From Methylovulum sp. (GTDB lineage Bacteria > Pseudomonadota > Gammaproteobacteria > Methylococcales > Methylomonadaceae), in contig NZ_JAQTZU010000022.1 in the NCBI RefSeq assembly GCF_028687615.1, positions 1 through 56,911 on the forward strand: a DNA stretch of 56,911 bases, given 5' to 3'. Below are positions 25,726 to 34,363 of this stretch, piece after piece. The notes below the pieces were generated by a model. It was given only the letters and a program-made list of their open reading frames with translations. It did not search any database and was not told the DNA's origin. A program made the translations under genes and the position numbers. Positions within the stretch are counted from its first letter, which is position 1, and each line of letters begins with the position of its first letter.

Positions 25726-26025
25726 GGCTCTATATGGGTTTCAGGGTCTTTTACTAAAGATATACGGCAAGCCGTTAATAAGCTAGCAACATTAAAAATA
25801 CCCGTCATTCCGGCAGGGATTGCCGGAATCCAGATGCCAGGATGGCATCTGCCAACTTCGTACAGTTAAAAATAATCGAATGGTTCGATTTCCGTCATTT
25901 TTGCGTGATTATTAACGTTCACATCCCTGTGAACTGGATTCCGGCAATCCCTGCCGGAATGACGGGTAGATTTATGGTCGCTATATTTATTAACAATAAA
26001 AAGACCCCAAAACCCATATAGAGCC
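25726..26025. repeat. 300-bp composite inverted repeat
   Basis: The outer arms are GGCTCTATATGGGTTTCAGG (from 25726) and its near-complement ending 26025. The inner arms are a perfect 33-bp inverted repeat at 25801-25833 and 25934-25966, containing the REP core CCGGCAATCCCTGCCGG. The outer motif recurs at 3147-3171 and the inner one at 4200-4229 in copB. No coding capacity is seen. Confidence 0.75.
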
Positions 26026-26056
26026 AAAGTTTAATCTGTTTACTGCTGAGTAACAA

Positions 26057-26128
26057 CTGGTGTTATACATTACTGCAATTATCAATAACTCTGCGTTATT
26101 GATTTTTGGGTTGCCTGCATAACATCAG
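26057..26128. repeat. 72-bp MITE, copy 4
   Basis: The ends are CTGGTGTTATACA (26057) and TGCATAACATCAG (26116-26128). The inner TATCAATAACT / GTTATTGAT palindrome aligns with the 1513-1605 copy. No target duplication is recognisable, so this is an older or damaged copy. Confidence 0.65.
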
Positions 26129-26274
26129 CTATTTTTTAACTCAAACATAGCTGATATTCAATTGCTAACAAAATGTTAATTCTTAGAGTATGTCATCGAC
26201 CTATGAGCAAATTAGGTGCATGGGTTAGGCGGACTGCAGATCCGCTTTATGAAAAATTGGTGTTGGACCGTAAC

Positions 26275-26724
26275 TTAAATTTCATCCAAGCCTGATAAAC
26301 CATCAATGGTCCAGTTATCGAAGTCTGAAACGCCATCTTGATTATCGCCGTTATTATAAGTGATTCTGCAGGCGTATTTTTTTGTGCTAGATTTTGATGG
26401 CTCTGAGGATATGGTTATTTCGGCGTTAATGACATATTGATAATTACCCAGGCTCCAAGCATTAATCGGTTTTTCAGGATAGGTAATTGCAAGATTAGGA
26501 TCGAGTTTTGATTTTATATATTGATTGCAATGGGTGAATGCTATTTCCGTTAAATGAGTGGAAATGGGTAATTGGCTTGCTTTATCATTGCTATCAACCA
26601 GAAACATATCTGACTTTATTACTTCATAAACTAATGGCATTACTACTTTTTGTTGGATCAACAAAAGAGCAGCAAGCCCAATAATAAGTTTGAGTATTGG
26701 GTGATTTTTGATGAAGTTTTTCAT
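26275..26724 (-). CDS. Membrane-anchored protein of unknown function
   Basis: A 149-residue protein starting MKNFIKNHPILKLIIGLA, with one N-terminal transmembrane helix and a periplasmic domain of about 120 residues. That domain has two Cys (THCNQYIK and YACRITYN) that could pair, and an acidic C-terminus (WTIDGLSGLDEI). No family is recognised. Base composition is AT-rich compared with the housekeeping genes, and it lies in an island of repeats and IS relics, so horizontal origin is possible. Confidence 0.5.
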   Translation of the reverse strand: MKNFIKNHPILKLIIGLAALLLIQQKVVMPLVYEVIKSDMFLVDSNDKASQLPISTHLTEIAFTHCNQYIKSKLDPNLAITYPEKPINAWSLGNYQYVINAEITISSEPSKSSTKKYACRITYNNGDNQDGVSDFDNWTIDGLSGLDEI

Positions 26725-26843
26725 AATATTGAGGATCGAAGCCAGTGAATATTTTTATTCCATTGGTTGAATTTTAACAGACATCAACATCTTAAGAGCA
26801 AGTATATTTTTAGCAAATGTTTTTGTTATGTTAAAAACTGATG

Positions 26844-27840
26844 TTACGCAGCCCGTAATTTCTGCAGCTCATCATACGCCATCTGGTTCGCTTTTATATA
26901 CAGCTTGGCCCGTATGGCGAAATGGTTGGTTTTATGTTTGATCTTCAAACATTCCAGCTTGCACCCACAGGGCATCTACGAAACACGGCATAGATGGACA
27001 TGAAGAGGTGGTTGTTTTGTGTGGTGACAGTGCGGGTGGGCGACTTCGCCAGCCCCGCGTTGGATTTCAATGATTTATGGAACTCTTCGACCTTCCACCG
27101 TTTTTGGTAGAGGGTTGAGGCTTGCCCACCGTCGCACGCCCAATCGCTGTATACCCGCTTCAACAAACCCGTGCTGCCGTCTTTGTTTGTCTTGTGCCCT
27201 GTGGGTAAAAAACCCGCCGGACGAACAGCGCTTCATGATCGAAGCCTTTCATCCAGCCGCGCACCGCTTGTTGATCCGCCAATTCTAACTGGCTGACACT
27301 CTTATATCTTGATTCTGACTCCCCCAAGAGCCAGAATCCCCGACCGATCATCGGTAGGATGGCGGAGGAAGTCGCGTTTACCCTGAGGCTTAAAGCCTGT
27401 CCCAGAGCAGGTGGTGGCCTTTGCGGGCCTTGCGCCCGCCCTGCGCGAATCGGGGCAATGGACAGTCAAACCCCGTATTTCCACACCCACGGGGCTAGGG
27501 AAAAACGGCGGCCCGATCTTGCGCAAGATCCTGTACATGCCCGCCTTATCCGCTTGGAGACATAACCCGCCCCGTCCGCACGTTCTGCGAACGGCTCAAG
27601 GCTAATGGCAAAAATGGCAAGGCCATTGCCCGCTGCTATGCGCAAATTAATCCATATCGCTTTTGGCGTCCTCAAATCCGGTGAACCTTTTGACCCTCTC
27701 TGGGCATACTCAAAATAACACTTGATCTTTGGATTTTAAGACGGTATCTGGGGAATAAATGGCTGGCTTCGCCGTCGCCAAGCCTTGGTGCAGATCAGGT
27801 AGTCTGTGTAGATGTAGAGTTCGGTTTTTTCTTTATCCAT
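26844..27840 (-). pseudogene. Decayed IS4/IS701-like DDE transposase
   Basis: Homology is scattered over three frames. The start MDKEKTELYIYTDYLICT (27840 down) is followed by a frameshift. Middle fragments include GFDHEALFVRRVFYPQGTRQ (27351-27160). The C-terminal region has YQKRWKVEEFHKSLKSNAG and TRTVTTQNNHLFMSIYA (27166-26945), with the conserved glutamate of the YREK-like motif, then a shift into LECLKIKHKTNHFA and a stop TAA at 26844-26846 inside the terminal repeat. It is interrupted by IS110-derived sequence. No intact ORF remains. Confidence 0.75.
27411..27718 (+). pseudogene. IS110-family transposase, C-terminal fragment
   Basis: VAFAGLAPALRESGQW is the transposase_20 domain of IS110/IS116/IS902 elements. 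GGPILRKILYMPALSAW, CERLKANGKNGKAI and, after frameshifts, KLIHIAFGVLKSGEPFDP, continue to a stop at 27716-27718. The N-terminal DEDD domain is absent. It lies inside the opposite-strand IS4-like relic. Confidence 0.75.
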
Positions 27841-27913
27841 CCTCAAATGATACGCTTTTGGGGAGCGGGGTGCGTAACATTAATTACAAACAAGTTTCTG
27901 GCAATGATTGGGC

Positions 27914-27941
27914 TTGACAAGGATAATTGAACTGGTAGACT
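27914..27941 (+). promoter_or_regulatory. Sigma-70 promoter of pmoCAB
   Basis: TTGACA (27914-27919) and TAGACT (27936-27941) are separated by 16 bases. Transcription would begin near 27949, leaving a leader of about 115 nt before pmoC. The -35 box is perfect. It begins about 30 bp after the right end of the IS relic. Confidence 0.65.
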
Positions 27942-28064
27942 GATTACTCACCAAATAGAGTTGGTGTCTTTCTTATTAGTAGCACTAAAAAGAATGGGAA
28001 AAAAGGAATTGTTACTATCGTTTCTTGGGTAATACCAAGATTATAATATTTTTAGGAGATAGAA

Positions 28065-28817
28065 ATGGCAGCTACAACTGAATCAGTGAAAGCTGATGCT
28101 GCGGAAGCACCGCTGTTAAATAAAAGAAACATGTTTCTAGGCGTATTGCTATATGTAGTATTTTATGGCTGGGTACGTTGGTACGAAGGTGTTTATGGCT
28201 GGTCTGCTGGTCTTGACTCTTTCGCGCCAGAATTCGAAACTTACTGGATGAACTTCCTGTATATCGAGTTCGTATTAGAAGTTACTACTGCAGGTATCCT
28301 GTGGGGTTATATCTGGAAAACACGTGACCGTAAAGTTATGTCGATTACTCCAAGAGAAGAATTGAGAAGACATTTTACTCATTGGACTTGGTTGGTAATG
28401 TACGCAACTGCTATCTATTACGGTGCAAGCTACTTCACCGAACAAGATGGTACTTGGCATCAAACTATCGTTCGTGATACTGACTTCACTCCAAGTCATA
28501 TCATTGAATTCTATTTGAGCTACCCAATCTACATCATTACTGGTGTTGCGTCATTCTTGTACGCAAAAACTAGATTGCCTGCTTATCAACAAGGTTTGTC
28601 ATTGCAATACATGGTATCTGTAATTGGACCTTTCATGATTTTGCCAAACGTTGGTTTGAACGAATGGGGCCACACTTTCTGGTTCATGGAAGAGTTGTTT
28701 GTTGCTCCTTTGCACTACGGTTTCGTATTCTTCGGATGGGCAGCTTTAGGCGTAATGGGCGTTGTAAATACAGAAGTTGCTTCAATATCGAAACTTCTGA
28801 AAAAAGACTTGGCGTAA
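28065..28817 (+). CDS. pmoC: Particulate methane monooxygenase subunit C
   Basis: A 250-residue integral membrane subunit of pMMO. By alignment with the Methylococcus capsulatus Bath numbering, the ligands of the CuC site are present (Asp and His in QDGTWHQ, and the His of FTPSHII 13 residues later). So are those of the CuD site (Asn and His in GLNEWGHTF and the His of APLHYG). The start has AGGAG 8 bases upstream. It is the first gene of pmoCAB; 136 bp separate it from pmoA. Confidence 0.98.
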   Translation: MAATTESVKADAAEAPLLNKRNMFLGVLLYVVFYGWVRWYEGVYGWSAGLDSFAPEFETYWMNFLYIEFVLEVTTAGILWGYIWKTRDRKVMSITPREELRRHFTHWTWLVMYATAIYYGASYFTEQDGTWHQTIVRDTDFTPSHIIEFYLSYPIYIITGVASFLYAKTRLPAYQQGLSLQYMVSVIGPFMILPNVGLNEWGHTFWFMEELFVAPLHYGFVFFGWAALGVMGVVNTEVASISKLLKKDLA

Positions 28818-28862
28818 TACTCCCCCTGTCTAAAATAAGTAAACAAATCTATCTCCTGAATG

Positions 28863-28899
28863 ATCGCCGTTTTTTAACAGCTATTAATAAAGCGGCGAT
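28863..28899 (+). promoter_or_regulatory. Stem-loop between pmoC and pmoA
   Basis: ATCGCCG (28863-28869) and CGGCGAT (28893-28899) form a 7-bp stem with an AT-rich loop of 23 nt starting with six T. It is not a standard terminator because the T-run is in the loop. It may be an mRNA processing or stabilising structure that sets different pmoC and pmoAB levels. Confidence 0.45.
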
Positions 28900-28953
28900 A
28901 ATAAGAAGATGGTATTTATAAAAATAATTTAAATCCTTTTAGGAGGTAAGCTA

Positions 28954-29697
28954 ATGAGCGCATCTCAATCAGCTGTACGTTCACGCGCTGAAGCAGTAAA
29001 AGCTTCACGTACGTTCGACTGGCTAATCTGTTTTACATTGTTCTTCGTTGTTCTTGGTGGTTATCATATCCATTATATGTTGACTGGTGGTGACTGGGAT
29101 TTCTGGACTGACTGGAAAGATAGACGTCTATGGGTAACTGTAGCTCCTATCGTATCGATCACATTCCCTGCTGCAGTTCAATCAATGTTGTGGTGGCGTT
29201 ACCGTTTACCGTTTGGTGCAGTGCTTTGTGTTTTGGGTCTGCTTTTAGGTGAATGGATCAACAGATATTTGAACTTTTGGGGATGGACTTATTTCCCAGT
29301 AAATTTCTGCTTCCCTTCAAATCTGATGCCAGGTGCTATAGTTCTTGATGTTATCTTGATGACAACAGGAAGTATGACTGCTACTGCGGTAATCGGTGGT
29401 ATGGCATGGGGACTGTTGTTTTATCCAGGTAACTGGCCAATCATTGCTCCATTACATGTTCCTGTTGAATACAACGGCATGATGATGACTTTGGCTGACT
29501 TACAAGGTTACCACTACGTTAGAACCGGTACTCCTGAGTACATCAGAATGGTTGAAAAAGGTACACTAAGAACTTTCGGTAAAGACGTTGCTCCAGTATC
29601 GGCATTCTTCTCTGCTTTCGTTAGTATCTTGATTTACTTCTTGTGGCATTTCTTTGGTCAATGGTTCAATAAAACTGACTTTGTTAAAGCTGCATAA
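28954..29697 (+). CDS. pmoA: Particulate methane monooxygenase subunit A
   Basis: A 247-residue integral membrane subunit, the standard marker gene of methanotrophs. It contains GGDWDFWTDWKDRRLWVT, GEWINRYLNFWGWTYFPVN and PVEYNGMMMTLADLQGYH. The type I-specific C-terminus runs TPEYIRMVEKGTLRTFGKD. These place it with gammaproteobacterial PmoA rather than AmoA or PxmA. AGGAGG lies 6-11 bases before the ATG. It is cotranscribed with pmoC and pmoB. Confidence 0.98.
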   Translation: MSASQSAVRSRAEAVKASRTFDWLICFTLFFVVLGGYHIHYMLTGGDWDFWTDWKDRRLWVTVAPIVSITFPAAVQSMLWWRYRLPFGAVLCVLGLLLGEWINRYLNFWGWTYFPVNFCFPSNLMPGAIVLDVILMTTGSMTATAVIGGMAWGLLFYPGNWPIIAPLHVPVEYNGMMMTLADLQGYHYVRTGTPEYIRMVEKGTLRTFGKDVAPVSAFFSAFVSILIYFLWHFFGQWFNKTDFVKAA

Positions 29698-29790
29698 AGA
29701 ACCCAAAAATAATGACCTAGTTGCTAAATTAAAAATTCTATAGCACTAGATACTCGAAAACTATAGATTCTCTATTATAGAGGAGGATAT

Positions 29791-31035
29791 ATGAAAATAT
29801 TAAAAGACAAGGTTGCAAAATTGTCCTTTGTCGCATTGCTGGCTACTGTAACAGCATCGATGTTTTACACGCCAACTGTCGCTGCACACGGTGAAAAATC
29901 CCAAGCTGCGTTCATGCGTATGCGTACTATCCACTGGTTCGATTTGAACTGGTCAAAAGAAGAAGTTGCTGTTAACGATACAATGACTATCTCTGGAAAA
30001 TTCTTTGTTTTCAGCGGATGGCCAGAAACTGTTGACAAACCAGAAATTTCTTTCTTGAACATTGGTATCCCTGGTCCAGTATTTATCCGTGCTGGATCTT
30101 GGATTGGCGGTCAATTGGTTCCACGTTCAGTTTCTTTAGAGCTGGGTGAAACTTATGACTTCAAAGTTCTGTTAAAAGCTCGTCGTCCAGGTGACTGGCA
30201 CGTTCACACAATGTTGAACGTAAAAGGTGGTGGTCCAATCATCGGGCCAGGTAAATGGGTGACTGTAACAGGATCAATGAGTGATTTCGTAAATCCAGTC
30301 ACTACTTTAACAGGCGAAACCATTAATCTTGAAACATACAATCTAGAAAACACCTATTTCTGGCATGCTTTCTGGTATGCTTTAGGTTTAGCTTGGATGG
30401 TATATTGGATGCGTAAGCCAATGTTCATCCCAAGATCAATCGCTGTTGAAGCCGGCAAAGCTGATTCTTTAATCAGTGGAACAGACAGAAAAGTTGCTCT
30501 AGGTTTTGCAGCAGGTACTATCGCAATCGTTGCCATGTCAATGGGAAACACAAACGAACAGTATCCTGTTACTACTCCTTTGCAAGCTGGTTTGTTGCGT
30601 GGTATTAAATCAATCGAAATGCCAGTGCCAACTGTAGCAGTTAAAGTTGAAGACGCTACTTATCGTGTACCAGGTCGTGCAATGCAAATGACTTTGACTA
30701 TTACAAATAACGGCGATTCCGCTATTCGTTTAGGCGAGTTCAACACTGCAGGTGTTCGCTTCATGGACGCTAACGTTGCTCAAGATGAAACAGGTTATCC
30801 TGATGACTTGTTGGCTGAAGAAGGGTTAACTGTTAGCGATAACAGTCCTTTAGCTCCCGGCCAATCAAGAACAGTTCAAGTAACTGCTTCTGACGCTGCA
30901 TGGGAAGTTTACCGTTTAGCTGACTTGATCTACGACCCAGATAGCCGTTTTGCTGGTTTGTTGTTCTTCTGGGATGAAGCTGGAAAACGTCAAATGATTA
31001 CAATTGACGCTCCATTGATTCCAACATTTATTTAA
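29791..31035 (+). CDS. pmoB: Particulate methane monooxygenase subunit B
   Basis: A 414-residue subunit with two periplasmic cupredoxin domains joined by two transmembrane helices. The signal peptide ends VAA, leaving His33 as the mature N-terminus. His33 with the two histidines of GDWHVHTML forms the CuB site, all present. Of the bis-His CuA site, His48 (RTIHWFD) is present but the position of His72 in M. capsulatus Bath is Phe here (SGKFFVFSGWPE), so that site is incomplete. AGGAGG precedes the start. A terminator follows. Confidence 0.98.
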   Translation: MKILKDKVAKLSFVALLATVTASMFYTPTVAAHGEKSQAAFMRMRTIHWFDLNWSKEEVAVNDTMTISGKFFVFSGWPETVDKPEISFLNIGIPGPVFIRAGSWIGGQLVPRSVSLELGETYDFKVLLKARRPGDWHVHTMLNVKGGGPIIGPGKWVTVTGSMSDFVNPVTTLTGETINLETYNLENTYFWHAFWYALGLAWMVYWMRKPMFIPRSIAVEAGKADSLISGTDRKVALGFAAGTIAIVAMSMGNTNEQYPVTTPLQAGLLRGIKSIEMPVPTVAVKVEDATYRVPGRAMQMTLTITNNGDSAIRLGEFNTAGVRFMDANVAQDETGYPDDLLAEEGLTVSDNSPLAPGQSRTVQVTASDAAWEVYRLADLIYDPDSRFAGLLFFWDEAGKRQMITIDAPLIPTFI

Positions 31036-31082
31036 TTTTTTAAATATTTGATTAATTATAAATAAGTTTTAGTAATACAATT

Positions 31083-31122
31083 AAAACCGTTCCCTATTTT
31101 TATGGGGGGCGGTTTTTTTTTG
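31083..31122 (+). terminator. Rho-independent terminator of pmoCAB
   Basis: AAAACCGTTCCC and GGGGGGCGGTTTT form a stem containing G-T pairs, followed by a run of eight or more T. It lies 48 bp after the pmoB stop. Confidence 0.85.
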
Positions 31123-31349
31123 CATGTATGAACCATGAATAATTAAAAATAATTTCATTTTTTATTAAATAAAAACGAAATATTTTTCATATCGATATGT
31201 ATTTTTATAGAATGAAGAAGTGCAGATTGTGACTACCAGTTTTAGGCGAGTTCGAATGTTGCATTACAAGCACATATTCAAAAATTATAATTACTCAATA
31301 AAGGCATCTGACAGGGAAAGTTATTGCCCTGTTTTACTTAATTTCGCCC
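31123..31349. other. Intergenic region before the ABC-F gene
   Basis: The AT-rich remainder of the 314-bp gap after pmoB. No ORF is seen. An ATATCGATAT palindrome lies near 31189-31198; its role is unknown. Confidence 0.4.
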
Positions 31350-33245
31350 ATGTTAAATTTTAAAAATATTACGTTGCGTCGTGGCGTACACATATTATTT
31401 GCCAATTCCTCTTTTACAATTCACAAGAGTTATAAAGTTGGCTTTACTGGAGCGAACGGAGCCGGCAAATCCAGTTTTTTTTCTATGGTATTGAATGAGC
31501 TTCAACCTGATCAAGGCGAGTTCTCAATGCGGCCTAATTTGGAAATCGCTCATGTAGCGCAAGAAACACCGGCGGTAGCCCGGTCAGCGATTGATTATGT
31601 TATTGATGGCGATGTTGGATTGAGGCAATTGGAACTTCAAATATCCGCAAATGTACTTGCAAATGATGGCCTAAAGTTGGGGGATAATTACACAACGATG
31701 GAAAGCATCGATGGATATACAGCACAAGCTCGCGCCTCACGATTAATGAATGGTTTAGGTTTCAAAGCGGACCAAGAACAAAATCTTGTTAGCTCGTTTT
31801 CCGGCGGTTGGCGGATGAGGCTTAATCTGGCGCAAGCGTTGATGTGCCGTTCAGATGTTTTGCTGTTGGACGAACCGACTAACCACCTAGATTTAGATGC
31901 GGTTATTTGGCTGCAAGATTGGCTATGTAAATATCCGGGTACCCTATTGCTGATTTCTCATGACCGAGATTTTCTGGACATAATAACGGATCATATAGTG
32001 CACATCGAACAGAATAAAGCCGAAATGTATACGGGAAATTATTCGGCTTTTGAGAAAATGCGTACAGAAAAATTAGCCCAGCAACAATCTGCGTATTTAA
32101 AACAACAACGCGAAATCGCCCATATCCAGAGTTTCGTCGACCGCTTTAAAGCCCAGGCGACCAAAGCCCGGCAAGCACAAAGCAGGATTAAGGCGTTAGA
32201 GCGGATGGAGATTATTGCCCAAGCACATGTCGATTCACCATTTGATTTTAGTTTTCCCAAAGTCGGTAGGATGCCAAATCCTTTGCTTAAATTGGATAAA
32301 GCAAACATAGGTTATGGTGAATCTACCGTAATAAAACAAGCTGGATTGTCAATCGTCCCAGGCGATAGGATTGGTTTGTTAGGGCCGAACGGAGCTGGAA
32401 AATCCAGTTTAATTAAAGTATTGTCAGGTGATTTACAACTACAATCGGGGGTTCGCCTAGAAGCAGATGCTTTAAAAATCGGTTATTTTGCCCAGCATCA
32501 ACTTGAGCAATTGCGTCTTGATGAAAGTCCGTTATGGCATCTTCAGCAACTTAATAAACAAGCGACCGAAAAAGACTTGCGTAATTTTCTGGGGGGATTT
32601 GATTTTAGGGGCGATAAAGTCCTGGAGTCCGTGAAACCTTTTTCAGGAGGAGAAAAGGCGCGTTTGGTGCTAGCCTTGTTGGTCTATCAAAATCCAAACT
32701 TATTATTGCTGGATGAGCCGACTAACCATCTTGATTTGGAAATGCGCCATGCTTTATGTGTCGCTTTGCAAGATTTTGAAGGTGCGATTGTGGTTGTTTC
32801 GCATGACCGTCATTTATTGCGCTCAGTGACAGATCAATTATTGTTGGTCGCGGACGGAAAAGTTCAAAGCTTTGATGGCGACCTCGATGATTATCGGAAT
32901 TGGTTAAGCGAGCAGAAAAAAAATGATGAGAAAACAGTATCTGTTGAAATTGCCAGCGTGTCACGCAAAGATCAACGAAAATTAGAGGCTGAACGTCGGC
33001 AACGCCATAAGCCATTATACGATGCATTAAAAAAAGCTGAATTAGCAGTAGAAAAATATCATCAGGAACAACAACAATTAGAGCGGCTACTTACTGACCC
33101 GTTGCTTTATGATGAATCAAAAAAAACATGCTTGAAAGAACTGTTGGAACGTAAAATACAGGTTGACAAAGCCTTGGACGCCGCTGAATCAGTTTGGTTG
33201 GAGGCAGAAGAAAAAATAGAGTCGTTAAATAACAGTGATCGGTAA
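31350..33245 (+). CDS. ABC-F family ATPase (YheS-like)
   Basis: A 631-residue cytosolic protein with two ABC ATPase domains and no membrane segments, the ABC-F arrangement of ribosome-associated factors. The first domain has Walker A GANGAGKSS, signature SFSGGWRMR and LLLDEPTNHLDLDAV. The charged linker is KAQATKARQAQSRIKALERM. The second domain has GPNGAGKSSLIKVL, FSGGEKARL and LLLDEPTNHLDLEMR. The C-terminal 80 residues are coiled coil. Length and linker are closest to E. coli YheS. Confidence 0.92.
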   Translation: MLNFKNITLRRGVHILFANSSFTIHKSYKVGFTGANGAGKSSFFSMVLNELQPDQGEFSMRPNLEIAHVAQETPAVARSAIDYVIDGDVGLRQLELQISANVLANDGLKLGDNYTTMESIDGYTAQARASRLMNGLGFKADQEQNLVSSFSGGWRMRLNLAQALMCRSDVLLLDEPTNHLDLDAVIWLQDWLCKYPGTLLLISHDRDFLDIITDHIVHIEQNKAEMYTGNYSAFEKMRTEKLAQQQSAYLKQQREIAHIQSFVDRFKAQATKARQAQSRIKALERMEIIAQAHVDSPFDFSFPKVGRMPNPLLKLDKANIGYGESTVIKQAGLSIVPGDRIGLLGPNGAGKSSLIKVLSGDLQLQSGVRLEADALKIGYFAQHQLEQLRLDESPLWHLQQLNKQATEKDLRNFLGGFDFRGDKVLESVKPFSGGEKARLVLALLVYQNPNLLLLDEPTNHLDLEMRHALCVALQDFEGAIVVVSHDRHLLRSVTDQLLLVADGKVQSFDGDLDDYRNWLSEQKKNDEKTVSVEIASVSRKDQRKLEAERRQRHKPLYDALKKAELAVEKYHQEQQQLERLLTDPLLYDESKKTCLKELLERKIQVDKALDAAESVWLEAEEKIESLNNSDR

Positions 33246-33281
33246 GTATCATAAGAAAGTACATAACTTTTAATGACTCAA

Positions 33282-33689
33282 TTATTCCCGTGTAATAAAA
33301 GCTAACTTATTAATCCCGGCTTTGTGGGCAACCGCCATCGTTTCTGCGACTTTGCCATAAGGCACGGCGGTGTCTGCTTGTAATTGCACAGTCAGTTCAG
33401 GGTCGGCAGTATGCAAATCCTGCAATTGTTGCTCAAGAGCAGTGATAACTTGCGGTTTGTCATTGACCGTAATATTGCCTTGCGCATCAATGGCGATGCT
33501 TGCCAAATGGCCTTCAGGTGCCGGGTCGGTTTTTTCTGTTTTCGGTAAGTCCACATGGACTGCCTGGGTCAACAAAGGTGCTGTGACGATAAACACCACC
33601 AATAGCACCAGCATTACATCGACTAAAGGTGTAACATTAATTTCGCTCATGGCCTCACGGTCTGAAGACGAATCAGTTTTAAACGCCAT
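33282..33689 (-). CDS. exbD: Biopolymer transport protein ExbD
   Basis: A 135-residue protein with one N-terminal transmembrane helix (VTPLVDVMLVLLVVFIVTA) carrying the proton-conducting aspartate. The periplasmic domain includes DPELTVQLQADTAVPYGKV. With ExbB it converts proton motive force into movement of TonB. Its start overlaps the exbB end by 11 bp. It is the last gene of the tonB-exbB-exbD operon. Confidence 0.93.
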   Translation of the reverse strand: MAFKTDSSSDREAMSEINVTPLVDVMLVLLVVFIVTAPLLTQAVHVDLPKTEKTDPAPEGHLASIAIDAQGNITVNDKPQVITALEQQLQDLHTADPELTVQLQADTAVPYGKVAETMAVAHKAGINKLAFITRE

Positions 33690-34353
33690 AGTTATTCTCC
33701 TGAGTGGTTTTCAAGCCGGCTTTAACCGCTAGATTGAGAAAATCGGTTGCGAAATATTCCAGTTCCGCTTCAGACAACTTAATCGTCCTGATAAAAAAAT
33801 TATACGCCAGAACTGCAGGAATAGCCGCCGCAATACCGATGGCGGTTGTTATTAATGCTTCACCAATGGGGCCGGCCACGACATCCAAACTGGCCGATTT
33901 GGCTTGGCTGATTGATTGCAGCGCGTGCATGATCCCCCAAACTGTCCCGAATAATCCGACAAAAGGCGATGTGCTGCCAATACTGGCAAGTATCGACAAC
34001 CATTGCTCCAGTGTTTTGCGCTCCTTGCTGATTTGTTGGCGCAAGGAACGTTCCAACACCAATTGAATATCGCCACTCAGTTCAAGCGTGGACGATACAT
34101 TATTATGGACGTCACTAAGCGCATGAAAACCAGCACCTGCAATGCGCCCTAACGCACTATTATGATAATCCAGCTTTGCGGCAGCCATCAAGTTACCGGC
34201 ATTCCAAAATTGTTGGGCATAAGCGCGGTTGCTCCGGTTAATTGTCCAGATCATCCAGCTTTTTAAAAAGATAATCGTCCAGGTGATGATCGAAAATCCG
34301 ATCAGTATCCACAAAGTCAATTGGACGATATTAGCGGAAGAAATATTTATCAT
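33679..34353 (-). CDS. exbB: ExbB/TolQ-family proton channel protein
   Basis: A 224-residue inner-membrane protein of the MotA/TolQ/ExbB family with three transmembrane helices. The first is at the N-terminus (IVQLTLWILIGFSIITWTII). The conserved pore region is STSPFVGLFGTVWGIMHAL and PIGEALITTAIGIAAAIPAV. ATG 34353 is used because the frame extension to 34407 overlaps tonB and lacks family similarity. It works with ExbD and TonB. Confidence 0.93.
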   Translation of the reverse strand: MINISSANIVQLTLWILIGFSIITWTIIFLKSWMIWTINRSNRAYAQQFWNAGNLMAAAKLDYHNSALGRIAGAGFHALSDVHNNVSSTLELSGDIQLVLERSLRQQISKERKTLEQWLSILASIGSTSPFVGLFGTVWGIMHALQSISQAKSASLDVVAGPIGEALITTAIGIAAAIPAVLAYNFFIRTIKLSEAELEYFATDFLNLAVKAGLKTTQENNYGV

Positions 34354-34363
34354 GACGTTTCCT

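Larger units (their letters stand above)
26838..27883 (-). mobile_element. Degenerate IS4-like element with nested IS110 fragment
   Basis: The left end CTGATGTTACGCA (26838-26850) and right end TGCGTAACATTAA (27871-27883) are inverted and match the MITE ends. Between them the minus strand has a broken DDE transposase, and the plus strand at 27411-27718 has an unrelated IS110 tail. The element is inactive. Its right end lies only 30 bp from the -35 box of the pmoC promoter. Confidence 0.75.

Noticed and set aside
25726-26128. Possible CRISPR array because of repeated units
   Set aside because: The units are inverted rather than direct, not evenly spaced, and no cas gene is present. These are REP/MITE-type elements.
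27302-27538. Minus-strand frame of 78 codons in the IS relic
   Set aside because: It is antisense to the recognisable IS110 tail and has no transposase features of its own.
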